Of a stretch of 12,616 nucleotides of DNA, positions 5,622 to 12,616 are shown in pieces. The stretch is from an uncultured Brevundimonas sp. (GTDB lineage: Bacteria > Pseudomonadota > Alphaproteobacteria > Caulobacterales > Caulobacteraceae), in assembly GCF_943913055.1 (NCBI RefSeq), contig NZ_CALTWS010000062.1, positions 1 through 12,616 on the forward strand, written 5' to 3'. The notes beneath the pieces are model-generated. The model ran no database searches. It was not told the DNA's origin and was given only the letters and a program-made list of their open reading frames with translations. The position numbers were made by a program, and so were the translations under genes. Position 1 is the first letter of the stretch; each line of letters begins with the position of its first letter.

Positions 5622-7838
5622 GTGCTTTCTCTCGCCCGATTGCTGATCCTTCTGGCCCTGTGCCTGTCGCCTATGGCGGCAGCAGCCCAGGCCGGGCCGG
5701 AACCGACAGTCAGCAGCGTGACCGGGCCGGGCCCGCAGCGCACCGAGCGGATCGAGGCAGAACTTGTCCCCATGTCGTCATGGGCCGCGCCCGGATCGAC
5801 GGCTGTGGTGGCGATCAAACAGACGATCAGACCCGGCTGGCACACCTATTGGCGCAATCCGGGCGACTCCGGCGGGGCGACAGCGCTCAGTTGGAGCCTG
5901 CCTGCAGGCGTCAAGGCGGGTGAGATCGTCTGGCCGGTGCCTGAGCGTCAGCGGTTGTCGGGCCTTATGAACTATGGCTATTCCGGCGTCGTCTATCTGC
6001 CGGTGCCGATCGAGATACCGGCCAGTGCCCGTGCGGGGACCAGCCTGCCGCTGACGGTCGAGGCGCTGTTTCTGGTCTGCAGCGCCGAGATGTGCGTGCC
6101 GGACGAACTGACTCTGTCCCTGGACCTGCCGATCCGGGACGGGGCTGCACCCCTAAACCCACGCAATGGGACGGCAATCGCTACTGTGCTGGAAAAGGCC
6201 CCCCGCCCTGCCGGGATCGAGGCTCGGATCGCAGCTGAGGGCGATCAGCTGTTCCTGACGGCGACCGGCGGCCCTCTGACCGGCCAGAACCCGGGGCCGA
6301 GCTATTTCTTCCCGTTCGCCACGGGCGTGATCAGCCATCCCGCACCCCAGACCGGGGCGTGGGGCCCGCAGGGGCTGACCCTGCGCCTGACGCCCGGAGG
6401 TGCAACGCGCGCCGCCGGGATCACCGCCCCTGTCCAGGGCATTTTGGTCACAGCCCAGGGCGCGTTCGAAATCACGGCCCAGCCGGGCGACGCCCTGCCC
6501 GGGGCGACCGGTTCGGGATCCCTGACGGCGGCACCCGACGCGTCCGCTTCTGCGGAACCGGCATCGGCCCAGGCCGCTGAGGGCACCCGCCTGGCCGTCT
6601 TCGCCCAGGCCCTGCTGTTCGCCGTCCTCGGCGGGCTGATCCTGAACCTGATGCCCTGCGTCTTTCCCATACTGGCGATGAAGGCAGCCTCTCTGGCGTC
6701 TTCGGCGCATGAGCCGGCGAAGGCCCGACGCGACGGGCTGGCCTTTCTGGCCGGAGTGCTGACGACTTTCCTGATGCTGGCCGGCCTGCTGCTGGGCCTG
6801 CGCGCGGCCGGGGAGGCGGTCGGCTGGGGCTTTCAGCTTCAGTCGCCCCCGGTTACGGCGGCTCTGGCACTGCTGATGCTGGCGGTCGCGCTGAACCTGT
6901 CCGGTGTCTTCCATGTCGGCGCAGGGCTGCAAGGCGCGGGATCAGGCCCCCTTTCGCGGCTGCCCGGCGGCGTCGGGGCATTCTTCACCGGCGTTCTGGC
7001 GGTGGTCGTGGCCGCGCCCTGCACCGCCCCCTTCATGGCCTTTGCGCTGGGGGCAGCACTGGTCATGCCCTGGCCGCTGGCGCTGGTGGTCTTCCTGGGG
7101 CTGGGGCTGGGTCTGGCCCTGCCCTTCGTGCTGATCAGCCTGACGCCCGGCCTGCTGAGCCGCCTGCCGCGTCCCGGGCCTTGGATGGAGCGGCTGAAAG
7201 GTCTCTTGGCCTTTCCCATGTACGGCACAGCCCTGTGGCTGGCCTGGGTGTTCGGGCGCCAGACGGGCACGGATGCCCTGGGCCTGCTGTTCGTGGCCGG
7301 TCTGCTAATGGCGGCGGGGGTCTGGCTGATCGGCGGCGGTCAGGCGGAGCGGGTGGCTGGCCGGCGCGGGGTTCTGCATCTGGTCTCGGGTTTGCTGGCT
7401 CTGATCCTGGCCGGAGGTGCACTGGTCCTGGCCGCGCGCGTAGCGCCAACGCCCGCTGAGGCGTCGTCCCCGACAGAGTCCAGCACCACATTGGCCAGCA
7501 CACCCTGGTCGGAAACGGCGGTTCAGTCCGCGCTCGCCGAGGGGCGTCCCGTGCTGGTCAACTTCACCGCCGACTGGTGCGTGACCTGCAAGATCAACGA
7601 GCGCACCTCCCTGTCGTCCGCCAGGGTCGGCGCGGCCATCGAACAGGCCAATGCCGTCTATCTGGTCGGTGACTGGACCCGGCGCGACGATGTCATTGCC
7701 GCCGAACTGCAGCGGCACGGCCGCTCCGGCGTTCCGCTGTATCTGCTCTATGCGCCCGGTTCGACCGAGCCGCGCATCCTGCCCCAGCTGTTGACCGAGG
7801 GGGTCGTGATCGACGCCCTAGAGGCTATTGGTTCCTAA
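5622..7838 (+). CDS. ScsB/DsbD-family protein-disulfide reductase (transmembrane electron transporter)
   Basis: This 738-residue inner-membrane protein moves electrons from cytoplasmic thioredoxin to periplasmic thiol proteins. A signal peptide (about 1-23) leads into a large periplasmic N-terminal domain with WRNPGDSGG, NYGYSG and the redox pair CSAEMC (C153, C158). The membrane core has about eight helices from about residue 325, with NLMPCVFPI (C346) and AAPCTAPF (C467) as the transmembrane cysteine pair. The C-terminal periplasmic thioredoxin domain carries ADWCVTCK (C653, C656). All six redox cysteines are present. The long N-terminal domain resembles ScsB proteins, described in Caulobacter as reducing an envelope peroxiredoxin, more than E. 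coli DsbD. The next gene, 16 bp away, encodes a peroxiredoxin-like lipoprotein, fitting that role. A low-complexity Ala/Ser linker separates the N-terminal domain from the membrane core. Confidence 0.88.
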   Translation: MLSLARLLILLALCLSPMAAAAQAGPEPTVSSVTGPGPQRTERIEAELVPMSSWAAPGSTAVVAIKQTIRPGWHTYWRNPGDSGGATALSWSLPAGVKAGEIVWPVPERQRLSGLMNYGYSGVVYLPVPIEIPASARAGTSLPLTVEALFLVCSAEMCVPDELTLSLDLPIRDGAAPLNPRNGTAIATVLEKAPRPAGIEARIAAEGDQLFLTATGGPLTGQNPGPSYFFPFATGVISHPAPQTGAWGPQGLTLRLTPGGATRAAGITAPVQGILVTAQGAFEITAQPGDALPGATGSGSLTAAPDASASAEPASAQAAEGTRLAVFAQALLFAVLGGLILNLMPCVFPILAMKAASLASSAHEPAKARRDGLAFLAGVLTTFLMLAGLLLGLRAAGEAVGWGFQLQSPPVTAALALLMLAVALNLSGVFHVGAGLQGAGSGPLSRLPGGVGAFFTGVLAVVVAAPCTAPFMAFALGAALVMPWPLALVVFLGLGLGLALPFVLISLTPGLLSRLPRPGPWMERLKGLLAFPMYGTALWLAWVFGRQTGTDALGLLFVAGLLMAAGVWLIGGGQAERVAGRRGVLHLVSGLLALILAGGALVLAARVAPTPAEASSPTESSTTLASTPWSETAVQSALAEGRPVLVNFTADWCVTCKINERTSLSSARVGAAIEQANAVYLVGDWTRRDDVIAAELQRHGRSGVPLYLLYAPGSTEPRILPQLLTEGVVIDALEAIGS

Positions 7839-7854
7839 GCCAAGGAGTTGCCCG

Positions 7855-8544
7855 ATGACCCGCCTGCCCGTCGCCTCTCGTCTTCTGTCCGTCGCCTTCG
7901 CCGCCCTGGCCCTGACCGCTTGCCAGCAACAGGCCGCTGCGCCGGAGAAGGCCGATGCCCCTGCAGCCGTCGCCGCGACCAACGCCGCGCCGCCATCCGC
8001 CGGTCAGGCCGCGCCGGCCTTCACCCTGGTCGACGCCGAGGGCACGCCGCGCTCCCTGGCCGACTTCCGTGGCAAGACGGTCGTGCTGGAGTGGACCAAC
8101 GAGGGCTGCCCCTATGTGCAGAAGCACTACACCGGGGCCATGCAGGCGCTGCAGCGCGAGGCGGTCGCCGACGGCGTCGTCTGGCTGACCATCATTTCGT
8201 CCGCGCCGGGCACGCAGGGCTTCGTGGAAGGACAGGCGGCGCGGGAGTGGCGTACGCGGACCAATGGGGCGTCGACCCATCTGTTGCTGGATCCGACTGG
8301 CGAGGTCGGCAAGCTTTTCGACGCCAAGACCACGCCGGACATGCGGGTGATCGACGGCGAGGGCATCCTGCGCTTCGTCGGCGGCATCGACGATCGCCCG
8401 ACCAACAAGCCCGAGGATCTGAACGGCGCCAACAACTACGTCCGCGCCGCGCTTGCCGACATGGCGGCGGGTCGCCCGGTCCAGACGGACTTTGCCACGC
8501 CCTATGGCTGTTCGATCAAATATCCGGAGACGGTGGAGGGCTGA
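7855..8544 (+). CDS. peroxiredoxin-like (AhpC/TSA, redoxin) lipoprotein
   Basis: This 229-residue protein has a lipoprotein signal (LTAC, Cys23) and an Ala/Pro-rich linker. A redoxin domain starts about residue 52 (APAFTLVDAEGTPRSLADFRGKTVVLEW). The active-site region is NEGCPYVQKHY: a single Cys85, not a thioredoxin CxxC. Only one further Cys exists, Cys219 near the C-terminus (PYGCSIKY), which could be the resolving residue of a two-Cys peroxiredoxin. The protein resembles the Prx-like group with GCPxVxKHY. AAGGAG sits 8 bp before the ATG. It follows the ScsB/DsbD-family gene by 16 bp and is probably its partner in the envelope, reducing peroxides or disulfides with electrons supplied by it. 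Peroxidase activity is inferred. Confidence 0.85.
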   Translation: MTRLPVASRLLSVAFAALALTACQQQAAAPEKADAPAAVAATNAAPPSAGQAAPAFTLVDAEGTPRSLADFRGKTVVLEWTNEGCPYVQKHYTGAMQALQREAVADGVVWLTIISSAPGTQGFVEGQAAREWRTRTNGASTHLLLDPTGEVGKLFDAKTTPDMRVIDGEGILRFVGGIDDRPTNKPEDLNGANNYVRAALADMAAGRPVQTDFATPYGCSIKYPETVEG

Positions 8545-8556
8545 GGCCCCGTCCCG

Positions 8557-9045
8557 TCACACTTCCGGCTGAGGCGGGGCGGTGATGACTTCGACGTTGT
8601 CGTTCAGCAGATAGACCAGTTCGTCCAGTGCGACGCGGCGCTCTGCGGTCGTGGTGGCGGTTTCCACAGCCAGAACCTTGCGCGGCATGTCCTCGGAGAT
8701 GCCGCGCAGAATGCATTTCAGGTCGCCGTCGGTGCCGCGCGCCTTCAGGATCAGATGACCCTGCATGTCCATCTCGGCCAGCGCCGTGGCCTGCACCTTG
8801 AAGTCGGCGAAGGCAGAACCGGTCAGGAAGCCGTCCTGCTCGATCAGGCCGGAGGTGCCCCAGCCCTCGGCCATGGTCTTCAGCGTGGTCGAGCGGGTCA
8901 CGATGTCGACGAACAGGGGCTCGCCTGCCACCGACACCGGCGCAGGGACCACGGCGGGCGGCTGGGCCGCGGCCAGGGCCACATTCGGATCGCTGAGCAG
9001 GAGGGAAACGGCCAGGGCGACACCACAGGACATGGCGAACCTCAT
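8557..9045 (-). CDS. hypothetical secreted protein
   Basis: I do not recognise this 162-residue protein. It begins with a signal peptide (MRFAMSCGVALAVSLLLSDP, probable cleavage after ALAAA near residue 27). A Pro/Val-rich linker follows, then a compact mixed domain ending in an acidic/Pro-rich tail. The mature part has one Cys, in GDLKCILRGI. The ATG at 9045 is chosen because it begins the signal peptide; the open frame runs further upstream but there it is antisense to pgi. A weak GAATAGAG site precedes it. It converges on the peroxiredoxin-like gene with a 12-bp gap. It diverges from pgi across 93 bp, so it shares that promoter region. Confidence 0.65.
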   Translation of the reverse strand: MRFAMSCGVALAVSLLLSDPNVALAAAQPPAVVPAPVSVAGEPLFVDIVTRSTTLKTMAEGWGTSGLIEQDGFLTGSAFADFKVQATALAEMDMQGHLILKARGTDGDLKCILRGISEDMPRKVLAVETATTTAERRVALDELVYLLNDNVEVITAPPQPEV

Positions 9046-9098
9046 CTCTATTCGGGCCGAATCACAAATCGGCGGTTGAACCCCTCTACGCCTGACCC

Positions 9099-9114
9099 GT
9101 AAACGAGGGTTTAC
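9099..9114. repeat. palindrome GTAAAC-GAGG-GTTTAC in the pgi upstream region
   Basis: A 6-bp perfect inverted repeat with a 4-bp centre lies 25 bp before the pgi start, downstream of a possible TTGAAC -35 element (9076-9081). It covers the place where a -10 element would be, so it could be a repressor operator. The regulator is unknown; it could also be chance. Confidence 0.35.
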
Positions 9115-9138
9115 CCGCCCCGTAACAGAGTGATGCCC

Positions 9139-10764
9139 ATGACCCCTCGCACCCAGGCCCTGGACATGCTTCGTGCCGTCGCGCGCAAGGACGAGGGCAC
9201 CCGCATCGTGCATCAGTTCGCCACCGATCCGGGACGCGTTCAACGCATGGGGATCGAGGCGGCGGGGCTGTATCTCGACGTCTCCAAACAGTCGTGGAGC
9301 CTGGAAGGCTTCGAGGCCGCGCTGGACCTGGCGCGGACCTGCGACATCGAGGGGCGCAGAGATGCCCTGTTCGCGGGCGAAGCGGTCAATGTGACCGAGG
9401 GCCGAGCCGTGCTGCACCCCGCGCTGCGCGCCGCCGATGACGCCGACTTCCACGCCCTGGGCGAGCCGGTGTCCAAGGAAGTGGCCGAGACCCGCAACCA
9501 GATCGCCGCCTATGCCCAGGCGATCGGCTCGGGCGCAGAGGTCGGCGGCACGCGCCAGCCGTTCAATGCCATCGTCCACATCGGCATTGGCGGATCGGAT
9601 CTGGGGCCACGCCTGCTGTGGGACGCGCTGAAACCGCTGGAGCCGACGATCCAGCTGCGGTTCGTGGCGAATATCGATCCGCGCGACATGGCCGAGGCCC
9701 TGGCCGGACTAGACCCGGAAACGACGCTGATCGTGGTGGTGTCCAAGACCTTCACCACCCAGGAAACCCTGGCCAATGCCGAGCTGGCCAAGGCCTGGCT
9801 GGCCGAGAGCCTGTCGCCGCGCCGCATGGTCAAGCATCTGGTCGGGGTCACGGCCGCGCCGGAGAAGGCCGAGGCCTGGGGCTGTGGCCGCACGTTCGGT
9901 TTCCGCGACTGGGTCGGCGGGCGTTATTCGCTGTGGTCGTCGGTCAGCCTATCGGTCGCCGTGGCCCTGGGCTGGGACATGTTCCAGCGGGTGCTGGATG
10001 GCGCGCGGGCCATGGACCAGCATTTCCTGGAGGCCTCGCCCGAGGTGAATGCGCCGATCGTGCTGGCCCTGGCCCAAATCTACAATGTCGAGGGCCGCGG
10101 GAGGCATGCTCGTACCGTCGCCCCCTATGCCCACGGCCTGCGTCGCCTGCCCGCCTTCCTTCAGCAGCTTGAGATGGAGTCGAACGGCAAGCGGGTGAAG
10201 CGCGACGGAACCCCCGTCGATACGGCCACAGGTCCCATCGTCTTCGGCGAGCCAGGGACGAATGGCCAGCACGCCTTCTTCCAGCAGATCCATCAGGGGC
10301 CGATGGTGGTCCCGGCGGAGTTCGTGGTGGTCGGCCATACCTCCGAGGCCGCCGTGGACGCTCGCGAAGGCGATGCGCCCCTGTGGTCCAATGCCCTGGC
10401 CCAGGCCCAGGCCCTGATAGTCGGCAAGACAGAGGCCCAGGCACGGGCCGAGCTGATCGCGGCAGGCGCAGGCGAGAGCGAGGCGGATCGTCTGGCCCCG
10501 CACAAGACCTTCCCCGGCGACCGGCCCTCGACCACCATCCTGATGGACTCCCTGAGCCCCGAGGCGGTCGGAGCCCTGCTGGCGCTCTATGAGCACAAGA
10601 CCTTCGTCGAAGGTGTCATCTGGGACATCAACAGCTTCGATCAATGGGGCGTCGAACTGGGCAAACAACTGGCAAAGGCCGTACTGACGGACGTTCAGAA
10701 CGGCGAGCCGTCGGAGGGTCTGGACGCTTCGACGGCCGAGTTGATGAAGCGGCTGATGGTCTGA
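9139..10764 (+). CDS. pgi: glucose-6-phosphate isomerase
   Basis: This 541-residue cytosolic enzyme interconverts glucose-6-phosphate and fructose-6-phosphate in central carbon metabolism and gluconeogenesis. Hallmarks run in order: the SIS-domain phosphate site VVSKTFTTQETLANA, PGI signature 1 around GGRYSLWSSVSLSVAVALG, QQLEMESNGK with catalytic Glu347, GEPGTNGQH with His378, and signature 2 FDQWGVELGKQ with Lys509. Length matches the usual 540-550. The ATG at 9139 is chosen because ACAGAG (9125-9130) lies 8 bp before it; GTG 9130 and ATG 9133 are in frame but too close. It is a single-gene unit, flanked by a divergent secreted-protein gene and a converging glycine-zipper gene. The sequence is complete with no missing catalytic residue. 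Confidence 0.97.
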   Translation: MTPRTQALDMLRAVARKDEGTRIVHQFATDPGRVQRMGIEAAGLYLDVSKQSWSLEGFEAALDLARTCDIEGRRDALFAGEAVNVTEGRAVLHPALRAADDADFHALGEPVSKEVAETRNQIAAYAQAIGSGAEVGGTRQPFNAIVHIGIGGSDLGPRLLWDALKPLEPTIQLRFVANIDPRDMAEALAGLDPETTLIVVVSKTFTTQETLANAELAKAWLAESLSPRRMVKHLVGVTAAPEKAEAWGCGRTFGFRDWVGGRYSLWSSVSLSVAVALGWDMFQRVLDGARAMDQHFLEASPEVNAPIVLALAQIYNVEGRGRHARTVAPYAHGLRRLPAFLQQLEMESNGKRVKRDGTPVDTATGPIVFGEPGTNGQHAFFQQIHQGPMVVPAEFVVVGHTSEAAVDAREGDAPLWSNALAQAQALIVGKTEAQARAELIAAGAGESEADRLAPHKTFPGDRPSTTILMDSLSPEAVGALLALYEHKTFVEGVIWDINSFDQWGVELGKQLAKAVLTDVQNGEPSEGLDASTAELMKRLMV

Positions 10765-10778
10765 ATCCTGACGCAGAA

Positions 10779-10806
10779 AGGGCGGGAACCCGAAGATCCC
10801 CGCCCT
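10779..10806. terminator. hairpin between converging pgi and glycine-zipper genes (probable terminator)
   Basis: AGGGCGGG (10779-10786) pairs with CCCGCCCT (10799-10806) across a 12-nt loop, 14 bp after pgi. On the plus strand there is no T run. On the minus strand the stem is followed by TTCT, so it is a better but still modest terminator for the gene ending at 10856. Confidence 0.55.
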
Positions 10807-10822
10807 GTCCTCGCCTTCGACG

Positions 10823-10846
10823 GCCGGTCCTACTCACGCGACCGGC
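10823..10846. repeat. second hairpin in the same convergent region
   Basis: GCCGGTC (10823-10829) pairs with GACCGGC (10840-10846) across a 10-nt loop, 9 bp beyond the minus-strand stop codon. It has no T run. It may add to termination or protect the 3' end of the mRNA. Confidence 0.4.
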
Positions 10847-10855
10847 AGGAGGCTG

Positions 10856-11290
10856 TTACCAGCGACGGTCGTAGCGATAGTCGCGGTTGTAGCGGCGCTC
10901 GTCGCGGCGATCGCGACGGTATTCGCGGTAGTCACGGCGCTGCTCCCAGCGCGGGTCGCGGCTGTTGATGCCGTGCTCGCGCTCCCAGTGGCCCTGGTTC
11001 CGGTAGCAGCGGCCGCCACGGTAGTATCCGCAGTCGGAGCTGTTGTTGGACGAGACGGCCCCAAGGGCGGCACCGGCCAGGGCACCCCCGGCGATATAGG
11101 TACCGTCACCCTGACCGATCAGGGCTCCGGCCAGACCGCCAACAACGGCACCGACCACGGCGTCGCGGCCCGTGTTGTTATCGCGGTCGCGATAGCTTTG
11201 GGCATCGGCCGGGCTGGCCGACATCAGGGTGAGCGCCGCCGCACCGATGACGGCCGGCGAAGCGAGAGCGATCTTGGAGAACAGGGTCAT
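10856..11290 (-). CDS. secreted glycine-zipper protein with Arg/Tyr-rich tail
   Basis: This 144-residue protein starts with a cleavable signal peptide (probable cleavage ADA|QS near residue 31). A glycine-zipper region of two hydrophobic halves (about 45-80) includes VVGAVVGGLAGALIGQG and GGALAGAALGAV. A small Cys pair follows (CGYYRGGRC), then a strongly basic Arg/Tyr/Asp-rich tail of about 45 residues with repeated YRRDRR-like units. Such tails occur in envelope proteins of this group. The second ATG (11290) is chosen over 11296 because GGAAGGA then sits 6 bp upstream; with the first ATG the site would be immediately adjacent. It is a single gene converging on pgi and diverging from groESL. 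It is not the same type as the lipoprotein at 4619: it lacks a lipobox but shares the zipper-plus-Tyr/Arg-tail plan. Molecular function is unknown. Confidence 0.8.
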   Translation of the reverse strand: MTLFSKIALASPAVIGAAALTLMSASPADAQSYRDRDNNTGRDAVVGAVVGGLAGALIGQGDGTYIAGGALAGAALGAVSSNNSSDCGYYRGGRCYRNQGHWEREHGINSRDPRWEQRRDYREYRRDRRDERRYNRDYRYDRRW

Positions 11291-11379
11291 GATCATTCCT
11301 TCCGGTCTGTTTCGTGCGGCACCATGCCGAACATGATCCAGGTTCTAGACGGCTCAGCCTGAACGGCCTGCGAGGCGGT

Positions 11380-11400
11380 CGTTCATTGCGCGTTCATCGC
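11380..11400. repeat. tandem CGTTCATYGC repeats upstream of the glycine-zipper gene
   Basis: CGTTCATTGC (11380-11389) and CGTTCATCGC (11391-11400) are spaced 11 bp apart, one helical turn. An inverted TGAACG lies at 11360-11365. They sit 70-110 bp upstream of the minus-strand start at 11290, a plausible activator or regulator position. The rest of 11291-11458 shows no recognised minus-strand promoter, only a small hairpin CGGGCA-AGAA-TGCCCG at 11437-11452. Confidence 0.4.
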
Positions 11401-11458
11401 AAAGTCACGGATCGGAGCCGGTCTGATCATCGAATGCGGGCAAGAATGCCCGGCGGCG

Positions 11459-11488
11459 CTTGACGTCAGCGGGTGCCCCTCCTACTTC
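11459..11488 (+). promoter_or_regulatory. groESL promoter (sigma-32 and/or sigma-70 type)
   Basis: TTGACGT at 11460-11466 matches the Caulobacter housekeeping -35 TTGACGS, and CCTACTTC (11481-11488) is a fair match to GCTANAWC after 14 bp. Read as heat-shock, CTTG (11459-11462) is followed after 18 bp by CCTACTT, close to the alphaproteobacterial sigma-32 CTTG-N17/18-CYTATNT pattern. Transcription would start near 11495, just before the CIRCE-like element, a typical groESL layout. Confidence 0.65.
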
Positions 11489-11497
11489 CCCGGCGCG

Positions 11498-11524
11498 TTA
11501 GCACTCTTGGGTGGCGGCTGCCAA
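11498..11524 (+). promoter_or_regulatory. CIRCE operator for HrcA, right half degenerate
   Basis: TTAGCACTC (11498-11506) is a perfect left CIRCE half. After exactly 9 bp comes GGCTGCCAA (11516-11524), matching the consensus right half GAGTGCTAA at 6 of 9 positions. It lies about 60 bp before groES in the transcribed leader, where HrcA would repress. Identity is secure from position and half-site; HrcA affinity may be lowered. Confidence 0.8.
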
Positions 11525-11585
11525 AACGGCCGATCCGGGGGCACTGGCGAAGAAACCTTAGAAGACTTCATCGGAGAACACACAG

Positions 11586-11873
11586 ATGGCGTTTCGTCCT
11601 CTCGGCGATCGCGTGCTGGTCAAGCGCGTGGAAGAAGAATCCAAGACCAAGGGCGGGATCATCATCCCCGACACCGCCAAGGAAAAGCCCCAGGAAGGCG
11701 AAGTCGTCGCCGTCGGACCCGGCGTCCGTGACGAACGCGGCACCGTCAACGCCCTGGAACTGAAGGCCGGCGACCGCATCCTGTTCGGCAAGTGGTCGGG
11801 CACCGAGGTCAAGCTGGAAGGCGAAGACCTGATCATCATGAAAGAGTCGGACGTGCTCGGAGTGCTGAGCTAA
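11586..11873 (+). CDS. groES: co-chaperonin GroES
   Basis: This 95-residue protein is the heptameric lid of the GroEL chaperonin and acts in the cytoplasm. FRPLGDRVLVKRVEEE (3-18), the mobile loop with GGIIIPDTAKEKPQEG (23-38), VVAVGPG and the closing EDLIIMKESDVLGV are all canonical. Length is standard. A GGAG site lies 9 bp before the ATG. It is first in the groES-groEL operon and is separated from groEL by 115 bp holding an unusual inverted repeat. Control should combine the heat-shock/housekeeping promoter with HrcA at the CIRCE-like element. Confidence 0.98.
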   Translation: MAFRPLGDRVLVKRVEEESKTKGGIIIPDTAKEKPQEGEVVAVGPGVRDERGTVNALELKAGDRILFGKWSGTEVKLEGEDLIIMKESDVLGVLS

Positions 11874-11886
11874 GGCTCGGACTTTC

Positions 11887-11969
11887 AGGGACGAGGTTCG
11901 AGGGATGAGGGGTAGAAATGCCCGCTCTCCCGGAACGCCCTCGTCCCTCGACCCTCATCCCTCGAACCT
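11887..11969. repeat. composite inverted repeat of 14-bp units between groES and groEL
   Basis: Two tandem 14-bp units, CCCTCGTCCCTCGA (11938-11951) and CCCTCATCCCTCGA (11952-11965), differ by one base. They face two inverted copies on the left: a clean TCGAGGGATGAGGG (11898-11911) and a degraded one around AGGGACGAGG (11887-11896). AGGTTCGAGGGATGAGGG (11894-11911) and its exact complement (11952-11969) make an 18-bp perfect stem with a 40-nt loop. An alternative nested fold pairs 11887-11911 with 11938-11962 with a 26-nt loop, two mismatches and one G-U. The block ends a few bases before the groEL ribosome site (AAAAGGAG, 11974-11981). No T run follows, so it is not a classical terminator. 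Confidence 0.85.
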
Positions 11970-11988
11970 ACTCAAAAGGAGCTGCCTG

Positions 11989-12616
<628 letters not shown>

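Noticed and set aside
8546..8580. GCCCCG / CGGGGC hairpin at the convergent end of the redoxin and secreted-protein genes
   Set aside because: Only a 6-bp stem with a 23-nt loop, overlapping the minus-strand coding end, and no T run; common by chance at this GC content.
9046..9579. Upstream in-frame extension of the minus-strand secreted protein into the pgi region
   Set aside because: It is antisense to the conserved pgi sequence, and the signal peptide starts exactly at the ATG at 9045.
9949..10668. Minus-strand frame of 239 codons inside pgi
   Set aside because: Shadow of pgi; no start signal and no recognisable domain.

Overview
This GC-rich, high-coding-density window looks like the chromosome of an alphaproteobacterium of the order Caulobacterales, probably Caulobacter- or Brevundimonas-like. 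The evidence is the style of groESL control, exact alphaproteobacterial general-stress (EcfG-type) promoters, glycine-zipper envelope proteins, and an ScsB/DsbD-type transporter paired with a peroxiredoxin-like lipoprotein. The genus is an inference from gene content and codon style; no 16S or database comparison was possible. I see no tRNA, rRNA, CRISPR array, insertion sequence or phage gene.

Layout. (1) 1-318: the end of an alpha/beta hydrolase. (2) 340-1622, minus strand: an ATGA-overlapping pair, a small fumarylacetoacetate-hydrolase-family enzyme and a zeta-class GST-type isomerase. These are the last two steps of homogentisate or gentisate breakdown. (3) 1689-2548: a DUF883 (ElaB/YqjD-like) tail-anchored protein and a small multi-helix membrane protein, behind a perfect GGAAC-N16-CGTT promoter. 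They end in a bidirectional terminator. (4) 2622-4432, minus strand: a lipid-kinase-family protein and a metallophosphoesterase with overlapping stop and start. They are driven by a second perfect GGAAC-N16-CGTT promoter only 8 bp before the start codon. (5) 4554-5018: a third such promoter, divergent from the second, drives a glycine-zipper lipoprotein. (6) 5087-5536: an OmpA-like lipoprotein. (7) 5622-8544: an ScsB/DsbD-family reductase and a peroxiredoxin-like lipoprotein, probably its client. (8) 8557-9045, minus strand: an unrecognised secreted protein. (9) 9139-10764: pgi. (10) 10856-11290, minus strand: a secreted glycine-zipper protein with an Arg/Tyr-rich tail. (11) 11459-12616: groES and the first third of groEL, with a heat-shock/housekeeping promoter, a half-degenerate CIRCE operator and an unusual inverted-repeat block between the two genes.

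How it fits together. Most of the window concerns envelope and stress functions. The strongest new signal is a cluster of three exact EcfG-type promoters, all with 16-bp spacers, within about 3 kb. They link the DUF883 pair, the lipid kinase/phosphoesterase pair and a glycine-zipper lipoprotein into one probable general-stress module. No mobile or defence system is visible; the novelty is mainly regulatory and in the stress-linked gene pairs.
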